12,455 bases of DNA from Lentimicrobium sp. (GCA_022758945.1 JAEMQE010000188.1:1-12455); one strand, 5' to 3'. Counted from the stretch's first letter, positions 1-7,485 are shown. Notes: generated from the letters alone by a model not told the origin. Program-made: numbers and translations.

Positions 1-602
1 GGATTCCGTTTAACTGGCAATTACTGTTGAGTATTTATTTGTTGATCATTGCAACGATTATTTGGTTCAAAAAGCCCAGTTTCAACAGACTGGCTTTGGC
101 TTTGGTTAGTATTATTATTTTCCAAATCACGTATTTTGAAACCCATTGGAACATTCAAAACCAAAGGGAATTGGTGATTTTCAACTCGAAGAAAAATTCT
201 TTGATTGCAGAACGGAAAGGAGAAAGCGTCACATTATATGCCAATGACAGCCTGATGAAAACTGCTTTGAAAAACAAAACGCTTTCAGCTTATTTGATGG
301 GGAATTTTAGTCGTTTGACGGGTACAAAAAAACTAGGGAATTTGATTTATTATAAAGGGAATAAAATCCTGATTGTGGATAGTTTGGGCATTTATCCGAC
401 AGCTATTCGTCCTGATATTGTTGTATTTACACAATCGCCAAAGATCAATTTCGAGCGTTTTCTGCAAATCACAAAACCAAAAATGGTGGTGGCAGATGCT
501 TCGAATTATAGAACCATTCAAAAACTGTGGAAAGCGACTTGCATTAAAGAGAAAATCCCTTTTCACGCTACTGGCGAAAAGGGATTTTATAGATTGGAGT
601 AA
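1..602 (+). CDS. comEC: ComEC/Rec2-type DNA uptake channel, C-terminal part (5' end outside window)
   Basis: The frame is open from the first bases (codons from position 3) to a TAA at 600-602, so this is the last ~199 codons of a gene entering from the left. Seen: two hydrophobic helices near the start (around IYLLIIATIIWF and LALALVSIIIFQITYF), then a soluble alpha/beta domain ending in an Ala-Asp-Ala-Ser-Asn, Trp-Lys-Ala-Thr-Cys, and IPFHATGEKGFY tail that I recognise from Bacteroidetes ComEC/Rec2 proteins. In that family the membrane channel carries single-stranded DNA across the inner membrane during natural transformation. No HxHxDH metal-binding motif appears in this C-terminal domain, so it is not an intact metallo-beta-lactamase nuclease domain. 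A TTG at 27 is inside the reading frame and is not the true start. It converges on the thioredoxin-like gene. Confidence 0.72.
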   Translation, partial: IPFNWQLLLSIYLLIIATIIWFKKPSFNRLALALVSIIIFQITYFETHWNIQNQRELVIFNSKKNSLIAERKGESVTLYANDSLMKTALKNKTLSAYLMGNFSRLTGTKKLGNLIYYKGNKILIVDSLGIYPTAIRPDIVVFTQSPKINFERFLQITKPKMVVADASNYRTIQKLWKATCIKEKIPFHATGEKGFYRLE

Positions 603-644
603 AACTTTGTTTTTGGATTGATTTTTTGGGAGAAACAAAATTTA

Positions 645-720
645 TTTGTCATTTCGACACAGGAGAAATCACATTTGTCGCTCTCGTAATGTGATTTCTC
701 CCTCTGGTCGAAATGACAAA
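645..720. repeat. Two-arm interspersed inverted repeat, possible bidirectional terminator
   Basis: Outer arms TTTGTCATTTCGAC (645-658) and GTCGAAATGACAAA (707-720) are perfect reverse complements over 14 bp. Inner arms GGAGAAATCACAT (662-674) and ATGTGATTTCTCC (689-701) match over 13 bp, around a 14-nt loop. The element lies between the convergent comEC and thioredoxin-like genes, where the stem could end transcription from both sides. The words 'TCATTTCGA' and 'GGAGAAATC' are ones I associate with repetitive intergenic elements in Flavobacteriaceae; that part is recall, not something the window proves. There is no T-tract typical of a simple intrinsic terminator right after the stem. Confidence 0.7.
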
Positions 721-758
721 ATCAAAGAAACTTACTGATAACTTTAAGCAAATACAAA

Positions 759-1223
759 CTATTTTGTTTTCAGAATTCCATCGGCGACAGCGAGCCAGGC
801 AGTTGGACCGCCAGCCACATAACCGGTATTTCCGATGCCTGTAAAACTAGGTTTTCCGTCTTTTATCTTTGCCGTGGCAAAATATATGGTGGGAAATCCC
901 TGGATTCCGAAAGCTTGTTGCATCCCATTATTTTGGGCTTTAATTGCGTCAGATTGTGGGGTTCTTCTTGGGTAATCCAATTCGACCAAAACCACATTTT
1001 TCTTTGCCCAAGCTGCAAATTCAGGTGTTTTCAAGACTTCATTTTGCAAACGAATACACCAACCGCACCAATCGCTTCCGGTGAAAAACAAGAGCATTGG
1101 TTTTTTGGTTTTATTGGAGACAGAAATGGCTTTATTCACGTCAGTTTCCCATTTTAGTTCCTGTGCCTGAACTGCAAAAGAGCCTAATACAAATGCTATT
1201 AGTATAATCGCTTTTTTACTCAT
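759..1223 (-). CDS. Secreted thioredoxin-family protein (Thioredoxin_7-like)
   Basis: 154 aa from the ATG at 1223. Residues 1-20 form a clear Sec signal peptide (MSKK, hydrophobic core, then AVQA before QE), so the protein should act in the periplasm. The redox centre is WCGWC, with C53 and C56, preceded by FFTGSD. The cis-proline loop is GFPT (P111). These are the marks of a thioredoxin fold used for thiol-disulfide exchange; the substrate cannot be read from sequence. An ATG at 1295 would add 24 residues in front of the signal peptide (with VRLLGLGHENKK) and is unlikely. It is the last gene of the minus-strand block, 125 nt after POT transporter 1, with its own possible promoter, so it may be transcribed separately. 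Confidence 0.88.
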   Translation of the reverse strand: MSKKAIILIAFVLGSFAVQAQELKWETDVNKAISVSNKTKKPMLLFFTGSDWCGWCIRLQNEVLKTPEFAAWAKKNVVLVELDYPRRTPQSDAIKAQNNGMQQAFGIQGFPTIYFATAKIKDGKPSFTGIGNTGYVAGGPTAWLAVADGILKTK

Positions 1224-1313
1224 AATTGTATTGATTTTTTTGTTTTCGTGACCCAAGCCTAAAAGGCGAACGGTTGAAATAATCTTCGATTTCATAATTC
1301 TTTTATTTTTTTA

Positions 1314-1321
1314 CAAATTTA
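1314..1321 (-). promoter_or_regulatory. Candidate Bacteroidetes -7 element for the thioredoxin-like gene
   Basis: The minus strand reads TAAATTTG here, matching the TAnnTTTG -7 consensus of Bacteroidetes. A TTTG word lies upstream at about 14 nt, closer than the usual spacing of roughly 19 nt, so the -33 part is poor. It would give a leader of about 80 nt before the ATG at 1223. AT-rich DNA makes chance matches likely. Confidence 0.3.
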
Positions 1322-1348
1322 TACAAAAATAATACCAAATAATGTCGG

Positions 1349-3154
1349 CTATCTTACACCGTGCATTAATTTTTTGACAACTGGCGCCATCACAATTGCA
1401 AAAACTGCAACAGTTATAGAAATCAGTGTCAGCATCCAAAAGAAATAACTTAGTCCGTGTTCGTCGGCTATTTTATCAATATTTTCGCCAAACATTCCTG
1501 CGCCTTTCATTCCAATTGCGACCGCAAGATACCAAACTCCAAACATAAATGCAATCATTCTGGCCGGAACCAGTTTACTTACATTGGACAATCCCACCGG
1601 AGAAATACACAATTCCGCCATCGTATGAAAAAGATACACCAAGATAAGCCATATCATACTTACGGAAGCCGTTTTGGCTCCAGGTGCAATTCCGTCTGCC
1701 CCAAAAGCGATGCAAGCCATTCCCAAACCAAGCAATGCCATTCCGATTCCGTATTTGAAATTGGCCGAAGGATTGTATTTGCTTTCCCACCATTTCGAAA
1801 ATAATGGCGCGAGAGAAATAATAAATAAGGAATTCAATGTTGAAAACCAGGTTGCAGGAACTTCGGTTAAAGGAACGGTTACTTTTTCGATTTTTAAAAA
1901 TGCTAAAGTTTCATCTGACAAGGATAAATACCCTGCTGTGTAATAATCTTTGGCCAACATCCATAAGGCGATTGTCCAAATAATCACGAAACTGCTGCTT
2001 AAAATAACTGCCGCCAAGGTATAGGTCTTAAAAGTTTGTTTGAACAACAAGGATAAAACCCAAGTGATTATGGCCAATGGCAAAATAGTAATCAAGGAGT
2101 TTACCACCAAAAAAGTTAGGCTCCAATTGCCTTCCAAAACCCGATTCGTATAATCAGAAGCAAAAATGGTTAAGCTGTTTGGTGACTGTTCAAATATTGC
2201 CCAAAAGAAAATCGTCAGAAAGGCAAAGAAAGTTACCGCCATTAATTTTTCTCTGGTGATTTTTGAATATTGGGTAAATCGGTAAATAAGCAACATAATA
2301 AACAAAATCAAAGCGGTGACAATGGCAATATTATTTCCGTTTTCGCCCAGAAAACCAAAGACATCAATTTTCCCTCCAGAAATTTTAGATGCCGGAGCAT
2401 TCAAAATCCAAAGCAATCCCAAAGTTGCCATTATCCCAATTAATCCCAATTGGATTGGTGTAAATGGATTCCTTTTGTCGGAATCCGATACTTCTATTTT
2501 TGCTCTACTTGCTGCGTTTGGCTTTAAGCCAATGTCTCCAAAGATGTTTTGGGACAACCAAAATTGCAACATGCCAAAGAACATAAAAATTCCTGCCAAG
2601 CCAAAGCCGTAACTCCAGCCTACTTTTTCGCCCAGATAGCCACAAAGCAATATTCCGAAGAAAGCGCCGGCATTTACACCCATATAAAACAAGGTGTAAG
2701 CTCCGTCTTTTTTGTCAGGTCGATCTTTGTACATTTCGGAAATAATGGAAACCATATTAGGCTTGAAAAATCCGTTGCCAAAAACCAATAAAACCAGTCC
2801 TAAATAAATAGAAAACTCGGTTTCCACCGCCATCGAAGCATGTCCCAAAGTCATCAAACAAGCTCCAATAACCACAGCCCAACGATAACCAATTTTTTTA
2901 TCGGCAAAATATCCACCCAGCATTGTGGACAAATAAACGAGCCCAACATAAGATCCAAAAAGGGAAGAAGCATTTTCGCGAGTCCAAGCCCAGCCTCCAT
3001 CAATTGTTGCTGTTGTCAGGAATAAAATGAGCAAAGAACGCATTCCATAAAAGGAGAATCGTTCCCACATTTCAGTAAAAAACAAGATGAATAAACCGGC
3101 TGGATGTCCTAAAACTGGGTTTTTGAAAAATTGGTCGGTGGTGTTTTGAGTCAT
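1349..3154 (-). CDS. POT/PTR2-family proton-coupled peptide transporter 1 (601 aa)
   Basis: A polytopic inner-membrane carrier of the major facilitator superfamily, expected to import di- and tripeptides with protons. Seen: the POT signature E28-M-W-E31-R32-F in the first helix (the ExxER proton-coupling motif), GNGFFKPN at 126-133, FYMGVNAG at 156-163, the TM7 motif FFWAIFEQS with E322, and AELCISPVG with E514, the position of the conserved TM10 glutamate. At 601 aa it is longer than usual bacterial POTs of about 450-520 aa; the extra length includes a polar stretch around 400-435 between helices. The ATG at 3154 precedes a short polar tail before helix 1 and fits paralogues 2 and 3. It follows POT2 by 149 nt in transcription order. 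Substrate specificity relative to its two paralogues is unknown. Confidence 0.93.
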   Translation of the reverse strand: MTQNTTDQFFKNPVLGHPAGLFILFFTEMWERFSFYGMRSLLILFLTTATIDGGWAWTRENASSLFGSYVGLVYLSTMLGGYFADKKIGYRWAVVIGACLMTLGHASMAVETEFSIYLGLVLLVFGNGFFKPNMVSIISEMYKDRPDKKDGAYTLFYMGVNAGAFFGILLCGYLGEKVGWSYGFGLAGIFMFFGMLQFWLSQNIFGDIGLKPNAASRAKIEVSDSDKRNPFTPIQLGLIGIMATLGLLWILNAPASKISGGKIDVFGFLGENGNNIAIVTALILFIMLLIYRFTQYSKITREKLMAVTFFAFLTIFFWAIFEQSPNSLTIFASDYTNRVLEGNWSLTFLVVNSLITILPLAIITWVLSLLFKQTFKTYTLAAVILSSSFVIIWTIALWMLAKDYYTAGYLSLSDETLAFLKIEKVTVPLTEVPATWFSTLNSLFIISLAPLFSKWWESKYNPSANFKYGIGMALLGLGMACIAFGADGIAPGAKTASVSMIWLILVYLFHTMAELCISPVGLSNVSKLVPARMIAFMFGVWYLAVAIGMKGAGMFGENIDKIADEHGLSYFFWMLTLISITVAVFAIVMAPVVKKLMHGVR

Positions 3155-3303
3155 ATTTTTTTATTGAATTATTGTCTGCTTTATTACCAAAAGAAATAGC
3201 ACACAGATGACACGGATTATTACAGATTTATTGCAAATCACTTAATAAATTGGTGAAATTTGTGATTGAATTTACACTTAACTTTTAAAGATTGTTCTCT
3301 AAT
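3155..3303. other. POT2-POT1 intergenic gap with an interspersed-repeat fragment
   Basis: 149 nt, A/T-rich. At 3199-3230 it contains a 'cacagatgacacggatt...acagattt' segment of a type I recall as scattered in Bacteroidetes intergenic DNA, where a complete copy usually has a matching inverted half; none is complete here. The word 'ccacagatt' appears again at 11709-11717. I see no convincing TAnnTTTG promoter for POT1. Confidence 0.4.
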
Positions 3304-4815
3304 TTATTTCACTTCCTGCATTAATTTTTTCACCCAAGGCGAAATCAGTATTAAAAGCAATCCAGCAATTAAGGCGTAAATTGCCAATTGTTTGTAGCCA
3401 TCGGCATAAACAATCAATTTTTCAACATTGGTTGCGTTTTCTGATGCTCCGGCGATATTGGCTCCCAATAATCCGGCGAAATATTGTCCGTAAGCGCTGG
3501 CCAGAAACCACATTCCCATCATTACAGCCTGTAATTTGGCTGGCGATAATTTCGTCATAATTGACATTCCTATTGGCGACAAGCACAATTCCCCAAAGGT
3601 GATCACAAACCAACCGAAAGTAAATAAGTCTAAGGAGGTAATTCCGTTGGCGTCAGCAAAGAATTTAGTGTAATAAAACACCCAGAAACCTCCTGCTAGA
3701 AACAGGAATCCCAATCCAAATTTGACCACCGTGTTGGGTTCGATTTTTCTTTTACTCATCCAAAGCCAAACTAATCCTACCAAAGCCGCAAATACAATAA
3801 CAAATAGTGAATTGGCTGAATTGTTCACTCCATTCGGATCGAGCTTAATACCAAGAACCGTGTTTTCCAGATTACTTGCCGCAAAAAGGCTCAATGAACC
3901 ACCGCTCTGTTCAAAAAAGGCCCAAAAAACAATAGAGAATAAGATGAAAACCAAGGCTGCAATTAGTTTTTTATTTTCTTTGAGGGAGAAATTTTTCATT
4001 TCATAAAGCAAATACAACAAGGAACAAGGGCCAATGATGTACATAAATATATCTGTATATTCCGAATTGGAAACTAACAATATCACAATAGGAATTACGA
4101 GTATTGAACCTATGTAAGTCAAATATTCGTAAGTTTTCTTTTTGGAACTTTCTAATTCCAACAAAGGAGAAAGTCCAATTTCACCCAAAGACTTTTGGGT
4201 TTGCACGAATGTCAATAAACTTATAATCATAACGATTGAAGCAAATCCGAAAGCCACATTCCATCTCAAATGAACAGGAACAATAGAAGAAAGCATATTC
4301 CCGTTCGCCACAGCAATACATAAATAACCGCCAATTAATGCGCCAAGATTTACTCCGGCATAAAACAATGAAAACCCTGCGTCTCTACGATTGTCATCGT
4401 CTTTATATAATTTTCCAACCATTGTAGAAATATTGGGCTTGAAAAAACCTGTTCCAATTATGGTAAAACCGATTCCCATAAAAAAGAATTGTTTGGGGTC
4501 AATTGCCAGGATAACGCTTCCCACAATCATTAAGGTTCCACCCCAAAAAAGTGATTTCCGGTAGCCCAGAATTTTATCGGCAAACAAACCACCCACGAAT
4601 GTAAATGCATAAACAAAGGCTTGGGTCGCTCCATATTGCAAATTGGCCACCTGATCGTTCATCATCAATTGGTTGACCATAAAAATAACCAACATTCCGC
4701 GCATCCCGTAGAAACTGAAACGTTCCCACATTTCACTAAAAAACAAGTACCACAATTGTTTGGGATACTTGCCTTTAAAGTTTTGTATTTGTTCGATAGT
4801 TAAGTTTTGTTCCAT
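3304..4815 (-). CDS. POT/PTR2-family proton-coupled peptide transporter 2 (503 aa)
   Basis: This is the compact member of the three paralogues and has the normal bacterial POT length. Seen: E28-M-W-E31-R32-F in helix 1, GTGFFKPNIS at 121-130, FYAGVNLGA at 151-159, FWAFFEQSGGS with E302, and GELCLSPIG with E409. These residues are the proton-coupling and peptide-binding positions of the POT family, so import of short peptides across the inner membrane is expected. The ATG at 4815 gives a short cytoplasmic tail (MEQNLTIEQIQNFKGK) before helix 1. Its upstream neighbour is now the RAYT and palindromic REP repeats, which separate it from POT3 by about 0.9 kb. Readthrough from the DPP IV-POT3 unit would have to cross several strong hairpins, so POT2 may depend on its own promoter; I could not identify one. 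Confidence 0.94.
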   Translation of the reverse strand: MEQNLTIEQIQNFKGKYPKQLWYLFFSEMWERFSFYGMRGMLVIFMVNQLMMNDQVANLQYGATQAFVYAFTFVGGLFADKILGYRKSLFWGGTLMIVGSVILAIDPKQFFFMGIGFTIIGTGFFKPNISTMVGKLYKDDDNRRDAGFSLFYAGVNLGALIGGYLCIAVANGNMLSSIVPVHLRWNVAFGFASIVMIISLLTFVQTQKSLGEIGLSPLLELESSKKKTYEYLTYIGSILVIPIVILLVSNSEYTDIFMYIIGPCSLLYLLYEMKNFSLKENKKLIAALVFILFSIVFWAFFEQSGGSLSLFAASNLENTVLGIKLDPNGVNNSANSLFVIVFAALVGLVWLWMSKRKIEPNTVVKFGLGFLFLAGGFWVFYYTKFFADANGITSLDLFTFGWFVITFGELCLSPIGMSIMTKLSPAKLQAVMMGMWFLASAYGQYFAGLLGANIAGASENATNVEKLIVYADGYKQLAIYALIAGLLLILISPWVKKLMQEVK

Positions 4816-4856
4816 AATTGCTGTTTTAATATAGAAATCATTTGTTTTAAGATAGA

Positions 4857-4887
4857 AACCTATAAGGTTTTAAAAACCTTATAGGTT
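4857..4887. repeat. REPIN-like palindrome A
   Basis: Perfect 31-bp inverted repeat with 15-bp arms (AACCTATAAGGTTTT and its complement) around one A. Each arm is itself a palindrome (AACCT-ATA-AGGTT). It lies just upstream of POT2, on the 3' side of the RAYT. Confidence 0.9.
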
Positions 4888-4907
4888 GGTGCTTACGTTG
4901 TGATTGA

Positions 4908-4923
4908 AAACCTATGATGTTTT
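4908..4923 (+). repeat. Degenerate REP singlet
   Basis: AAACCTATGATGTTTT differs from the REP unit AAACCTATAAGGTTTT at two of 16 positions. The surrounding TGATTGRAAACCTAT word occurs at 4901-4915 and 4923-4937 with one difference, so this copy and palindrome B look like a local tandem duplication with a 22-nt period. Confidence 0.6.
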
Positions 4924-4929
4924 GATTGG

Positions 4930-4962
4930 AAACCTATAAGGTTTTTAAAACCTTATAGGTTT
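4930..4962. repeat. REPIN-like palindrome B
   Basis: Perfect 33-bp inverted repeat with 16-bp arms (AAACCTATAAGGTTTT and its complement) around a single T. Same unit as palindromes A and C. The stem would be very stable in RNA or single-stranded DNA. Confidence 0.9.
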
Positions 4963-4989
4963 AATTTAGCTAAAAAATTATTCTTTTTT

Positions 4990-5004
4990 AAACCTTATAG
5001 GTTT
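4990..5004 (-). repeat. REP singlet overlapping the RAYT stop codon
   Basis: AAACCTTATAGGTTT, the reverse complement of the 15-nt core unit. It supplies the last codons and the TAA stop of the transposase (CCA AAC CTA TAA on the minus strand). It is inverted relative to the singlet on the other side of the gene (5659-5673). Confidence 0.85.
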
Positions 5005-5630
5005 GGTGTTGATAGGTATTCAATATTCTTTGTTGTGTGCATAACTATAAAATTTTCTAAATCCCCAAACCAGCTTATTGCTTCTTCTCTTTCTAAAAGC
5101 GTTGACTTTTCTGATAATATACTATTATACGATGAATATTTCCAGTCTTCGAGACGATTACAAATTTTATGATGAATCGGATTTTGATGAATATACAAAA
5201 CCATATTCCTTAAATATTCTTCTTCTGAAATTAATGTTCTTCTTAAATAATCTATAAAAAGGGCTCCTTTTCGGTTGTGTTTTTTATTGAACGATTTTGT
5301 GTAGCAGTTAAAGAAATTACTAAACTGTTGCATTACAAATTTATCAAAATCCAATTCGTTTTCAGGTTTTACTTTTGAAGTCTCTTTTTTTAACTCAATA
5401 TCCAAATAGTATTTATAAATTTCATCTTTATCTTTAATTTCAATCAAAAAATGAAAATGATTTGGCATTAACACATACGAATACGTTCTGGATATTGGGC
5501 TAATATACTCCTTATATTTTTTTAAGAAATAGATATAATTGTCATCATTTCTAAATAATTTTTCATTGCCAACAGCGTGATTAAAAATATGATAAAATTT
5601 ACCTGATTCTAATGGTATGAAATATTTCAT
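4995..5630 (-). CDS. REP-associated tyrosine transposase (RAYT, IS200/IS605-like Y1 family)
   Basis: 211 aa from the ATG at 5630. The single-strand transposase fold is shown by the HUH motif in MPNHFHFLIEI (H58 and H60) and by the candidate catalytic tyrosine Y146 in LYIHQNP, a typical RAYT helix. The start GKFYHIFNHAVGNEKLF matches the family's usual 'YHI-NR--' opening. Related enzymes nick and join DNA at hairpin repeats through a 5' phosphotyrosine link, and RAYTs are thought to mobilise REP/REPIN sequences. That fits the setting: palindromic repeats on both sides, including one covering the stop codon. A TTG two codons upstream (5636) is in frame but ATG is preferred. The gene lies on the same strand as the peptide-transport genes and has probably interrupted a POT3-POT2 arrangement. 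The frame is intact, so it may be active. Confidence 0.88.
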   Translation of the reverse strand: MKYFIPLESGKFYHIFNHAVGNEKLFRNDDNYIYFLKKYKEYISPISRTYSYVLMPNHFHFLIEIKDKDEIYKYYLDIELKKETSKVKPENELDFDKFVMQQFSNFFNCYTKSFNKKHNRKGALFIDYLRRTLISEEEYLRNMVLYIHQNPIHHKICNRLEDWKYSSYNSILSEKSTLLEREEAISWFGDLENFIVMHTTKNIEYLSTPNL

Positions 5631-5658
5631 AGGCAACTATCCGGTTGGGTTTAGAAAA

Positions 5659-5674
5659 AAACCTATAAGGTTTT
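5659..5674 (+). repeat. REP singlet upstream of the RAYT
   Basis: AAACCTATAAGGTTTT, a single exact unit 28 nt upstream of the transposase ATG. It is in the opposite orientation to the singlet at 4990-5004, so the RAYT gene is framed by an inverted pair. Confidence 0.85.
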
Positions 5675-5680
5675 AGAAAA

Positions 5681-5713
5681 AAACCTATAAGGTTTTAAAA
5701 ACCTTATAGGTTT
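5681..5713. repeat. REPIN-like palindrome C
   Basis: Perfect 33-bp inverted repeat, 16-bp arms around a single A, same unit as A and B. It begins 17 nt downstream of the POT3 stop codon (5731-5733, minus strand), where a hairpin could also act as a transcription terminator or mRNA 3'-end stabiliser for the DPP IV-POT3 transcript. Confidence 0.9.
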
Positions 5714-5730
5714 GGTTTGGCAGTAAAATT

Positions 5731-7407
5731 TTAACGAATACCGTGCATCATTTTTTTCAAGAAAGGAGTCAATGCAAACAAAATAATGGAGGCAAGCCCA
5801 GTCAAAATCACGAACACCATAAAGAATTCAAATAAATTGTGAATTTCAAACCCTGCAAAAATTGGATTATGGTCGCTAATTTGATTGGTATCCAACAATT
5901 TTAATTGTTCGGCTGTAGGCACAATTTTTTTATCCAAAATTCCTTGTAAATCAATTCCCAATTCTTTGGCTTTGATAAATTTATCACCAGTTGCAGGCAT
6001 AATGGAACCTAAAGTTCCTGCCAATGCATAACCGGAAGCATTGGACAAAAAGAAAACTCCGTATAATAAAGAGGAGAAACGTTTTGGAGATAACTTTCCT
6101 ACCAAGGATAATCCGATTGGTGACAAGCACAACTCCGCACAAGTTTGAATTAAATACATCAGAATTAACCATTTGATGGCCAACAAACCGCTGTTTCCTA
6201 AATCTTTCACATTATTAGCGATAATAAAATAGGCTAAAGCTATTAAAGCCAGCCCCATAGCTTGTTTCATTGGCGAAATTGGTTCTCTATCCTTGCTTCG
6301 TAAATAATCCCAAAGCATACTAAACGGAATGGCAAAAGCCACAACAAATAATCCGTTAAAAATTTGAACCATTGACGGTGGCATATTCCACCCAAAGAAA
6401 TGTCTATCGGTTTGGTTATCGGCGATAAATGTCAGTGAAGAACCGGCTTGTTCGAAAGCTGCCCAAAAGAAAATGATAAAGAAAGCAACGATATAAATTA
6501 CAAATATTCTGTCTCGCTCTACTTTGGTCAATGAAGTATCCGAAACAATTAATCCTGCCAATGTCAAACCACTGGAATAAATCAAGGTGTAAATTAAATT
6601 CTGATCAAAAACAAAATGAATTACTGCTCCTAATGTTAAAAACATAATTCCTGCAATTATCAATGCTTTTTGAGAAAAAACTGCTTTTTGAGATTCGCCT
6701 TCTTCAAAATCCGAAGCTTCATTTTTGGATGGCAATCCTCCAAGAGGTTTTCCTTCGGGAGTGACCACATATTTATTTTTTAAAATATAAAAAACGGTTG
6801 TTCCAATCAGCATTGCAACTGATGCTGCTAAGAATCCCCATTTGAAAGCGTGAATATCACGAATTCCTGCGTTGTCTTTTACATCTCCAACAATTGGACA
6901 AATCAATTGACCTAAAAAAGCGCCTAAATTGATTCCCATATAGAAAATGGTAAAGGCAGTATCCAGTTTGCTTTTTTCTTGTTTTGGATACAAACTTCCC
7001 ACCATACTGGAAATATTTGGTTTGAAAAATCCGTTTCCAAAAATGATAATTCCTAAAGCTGACCACATTAAGGTCGTTGCCAAACTGATGTTGGAACCAA
7101 AAACACTCGCACTGAAAAACAACATGAACTGTCCAATAGCCATCATTAGTCCGCCTAATAAAATACAATTTCTGTTTCCGAAAAAGCGATCGGCAACAAA
7201 ACCTCCCAACATTGGGGTTAAATAACACAATCCGAGAAAACCTCCGTATATTAAAGAAGCATCTTCCTCTTTCATCATTAATGAATTCACGAGGAATAAT
7301 GTAAGGATTGCCCGCATTCCATAGAAATTGAAACGTTCCCACATTTCTGTTCCAAATAATACCCAAAGTCCTTTTGGGTGTCCTGTTTTCACTGCTGCTT
7401 CACTCAT
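5731..7407 (-). CDS. POT/PTR2-family proton-coupled peptide transporter 3 (558 aa)
   Basis: The transporter closest to the DPP IV gene and probably its original operon partner. Seen: E21-M-W-E24-R25-F in helix 1, GNGFFKPNISS at 124-134, FYMGINLGA at 155-163, FFWAAFEQAGSS with E319, and AELCLSPIG with E425, all POT landmarks for proton-driven di-/tripeptide import through the inner membrane. A polar segment around residues 470-520 before the last helix, and a cytoplasmic linker around 212-243 rich in acidic residues, make it longer than POT2. The ATG at 7407 is followed directly by the helix-1 signature. Removing the 592-bp ORF6N insertion would leave only 26 nt between the DPP IV stop and this start. 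With the insertion, a stray copy of the DPP IV 3' end lies just upstream. Confidence 0.94.
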   Translation of the reverse strand: MSEAAVKTGHPKGLWVLFGTEMWERFNFYGMRAILTLFLVNSLMMKEEDASLIYGGFLGLCYLTPMLGGFVADRFFGNRNCILLGGLMMAIGQFMLFFSASVFGSNISLATTLMWSALGIIIFGNGFFKPNISSMVGSLYPKQEKSKLDTAFTIFYMGINLGAFLGQLICPIVGDVKDNAGIRDIHAFKWGFLAASVAMLIGTTVFYILKNKYVVTPEGKPLGGLPSKNEASDFEEGESQKAVFSQKALIIAGIMFLTLGAVIHFVFDQNLIYTLIYSSGLTLAGLIVSDTSLTKVERDRIFVIYIVAFFIIFFWAAFEQAGSSLTFIADNQTDRHFFGWNMPPSMVQIFNGLFVVAFAIPFSMLWDYLRSKDREPISPMKQAMGLALIALAYFIIANNVKDLGNSGLLAIKWLILMYLIQTCAELCLSPIGLSLVGKLSPKRFSSLLYGVFFLSNASGYALAGTLGSIMPATGDKFIKAKELGIDLQGILDKKIVPTAEQLKLLDTNQISDHNPIFAGFEIHNLFEFFMVFVILTGLASIILFALTPFLKKMMHGIR

Positions 7408-7433
7408 GTTATTTAATTTGGTTAATGGTTTTG

Positions 7434-7465
7434 TTATAAATTATTTTTGATAAAATTAGTCATTT
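7434..7465. repeat. 32-bp direct repeat, copy 1 (candidate attachment site)
   Basis: Identical over all 32 bp to 8026-8057. On the minus strand it repeats the last codons and stop of the DPP IV gene (…MTNFIKNNL, TAA), but here it is detached from that gene, 26 nt before POT3. Weaker similarity runs on to 7478 (8 of 13 further bases match). Confidence 0.93.
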
Positions 7466-7485
7466 AGACAAATAATTGAATTTGC

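Larger units (their letters stand above)
4857..5713 (-). mobile_element. RAYT/REPIN locus
   Basis: A composite of one RAYT gene with two REPIN palindromes and two singlets (one degenerate) on its 3' side, and one singlet plus one REPIN on its 5' side. The unit AAACCTATAAGGTTT is nested: each singlet is a small palindrome and two inverted singlets form the larger one. I do not see a target-site duplication, and Y1 enzymes usually leave none. Exact element ends cannot be set from a single copy. Confidence 0.7.

Noticed and set aside
1224..1295. N-terminal extension of the thioredoxin-like protein from the ATG at 1295
   Set aside because: It would place 24 mixed residues before an obvious signal peptide that starts at the ATG at 1223.
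5631..5636. TTG start for the RAYT two codons upstream
   Set aside because: An ATG follows at 5630 and the family-like N-terminus starts there; no ribosome-binding site favours the TTG.
4857..5713. Repeated palindromes as a CRISPR array
   Set aside because: Copies are irregularly spaced, occur in both orientations, are themselves palindromic, and surround a RAYT gene; there are no regular spacers or cas genes.
7434..7465. A short gene in the detached repeat (ATG to TAA, nine codons)
   Set aside because: It is exactly the copied DPP IV tail; a leader-peptide role before POT3 is possible but nothing supports it.
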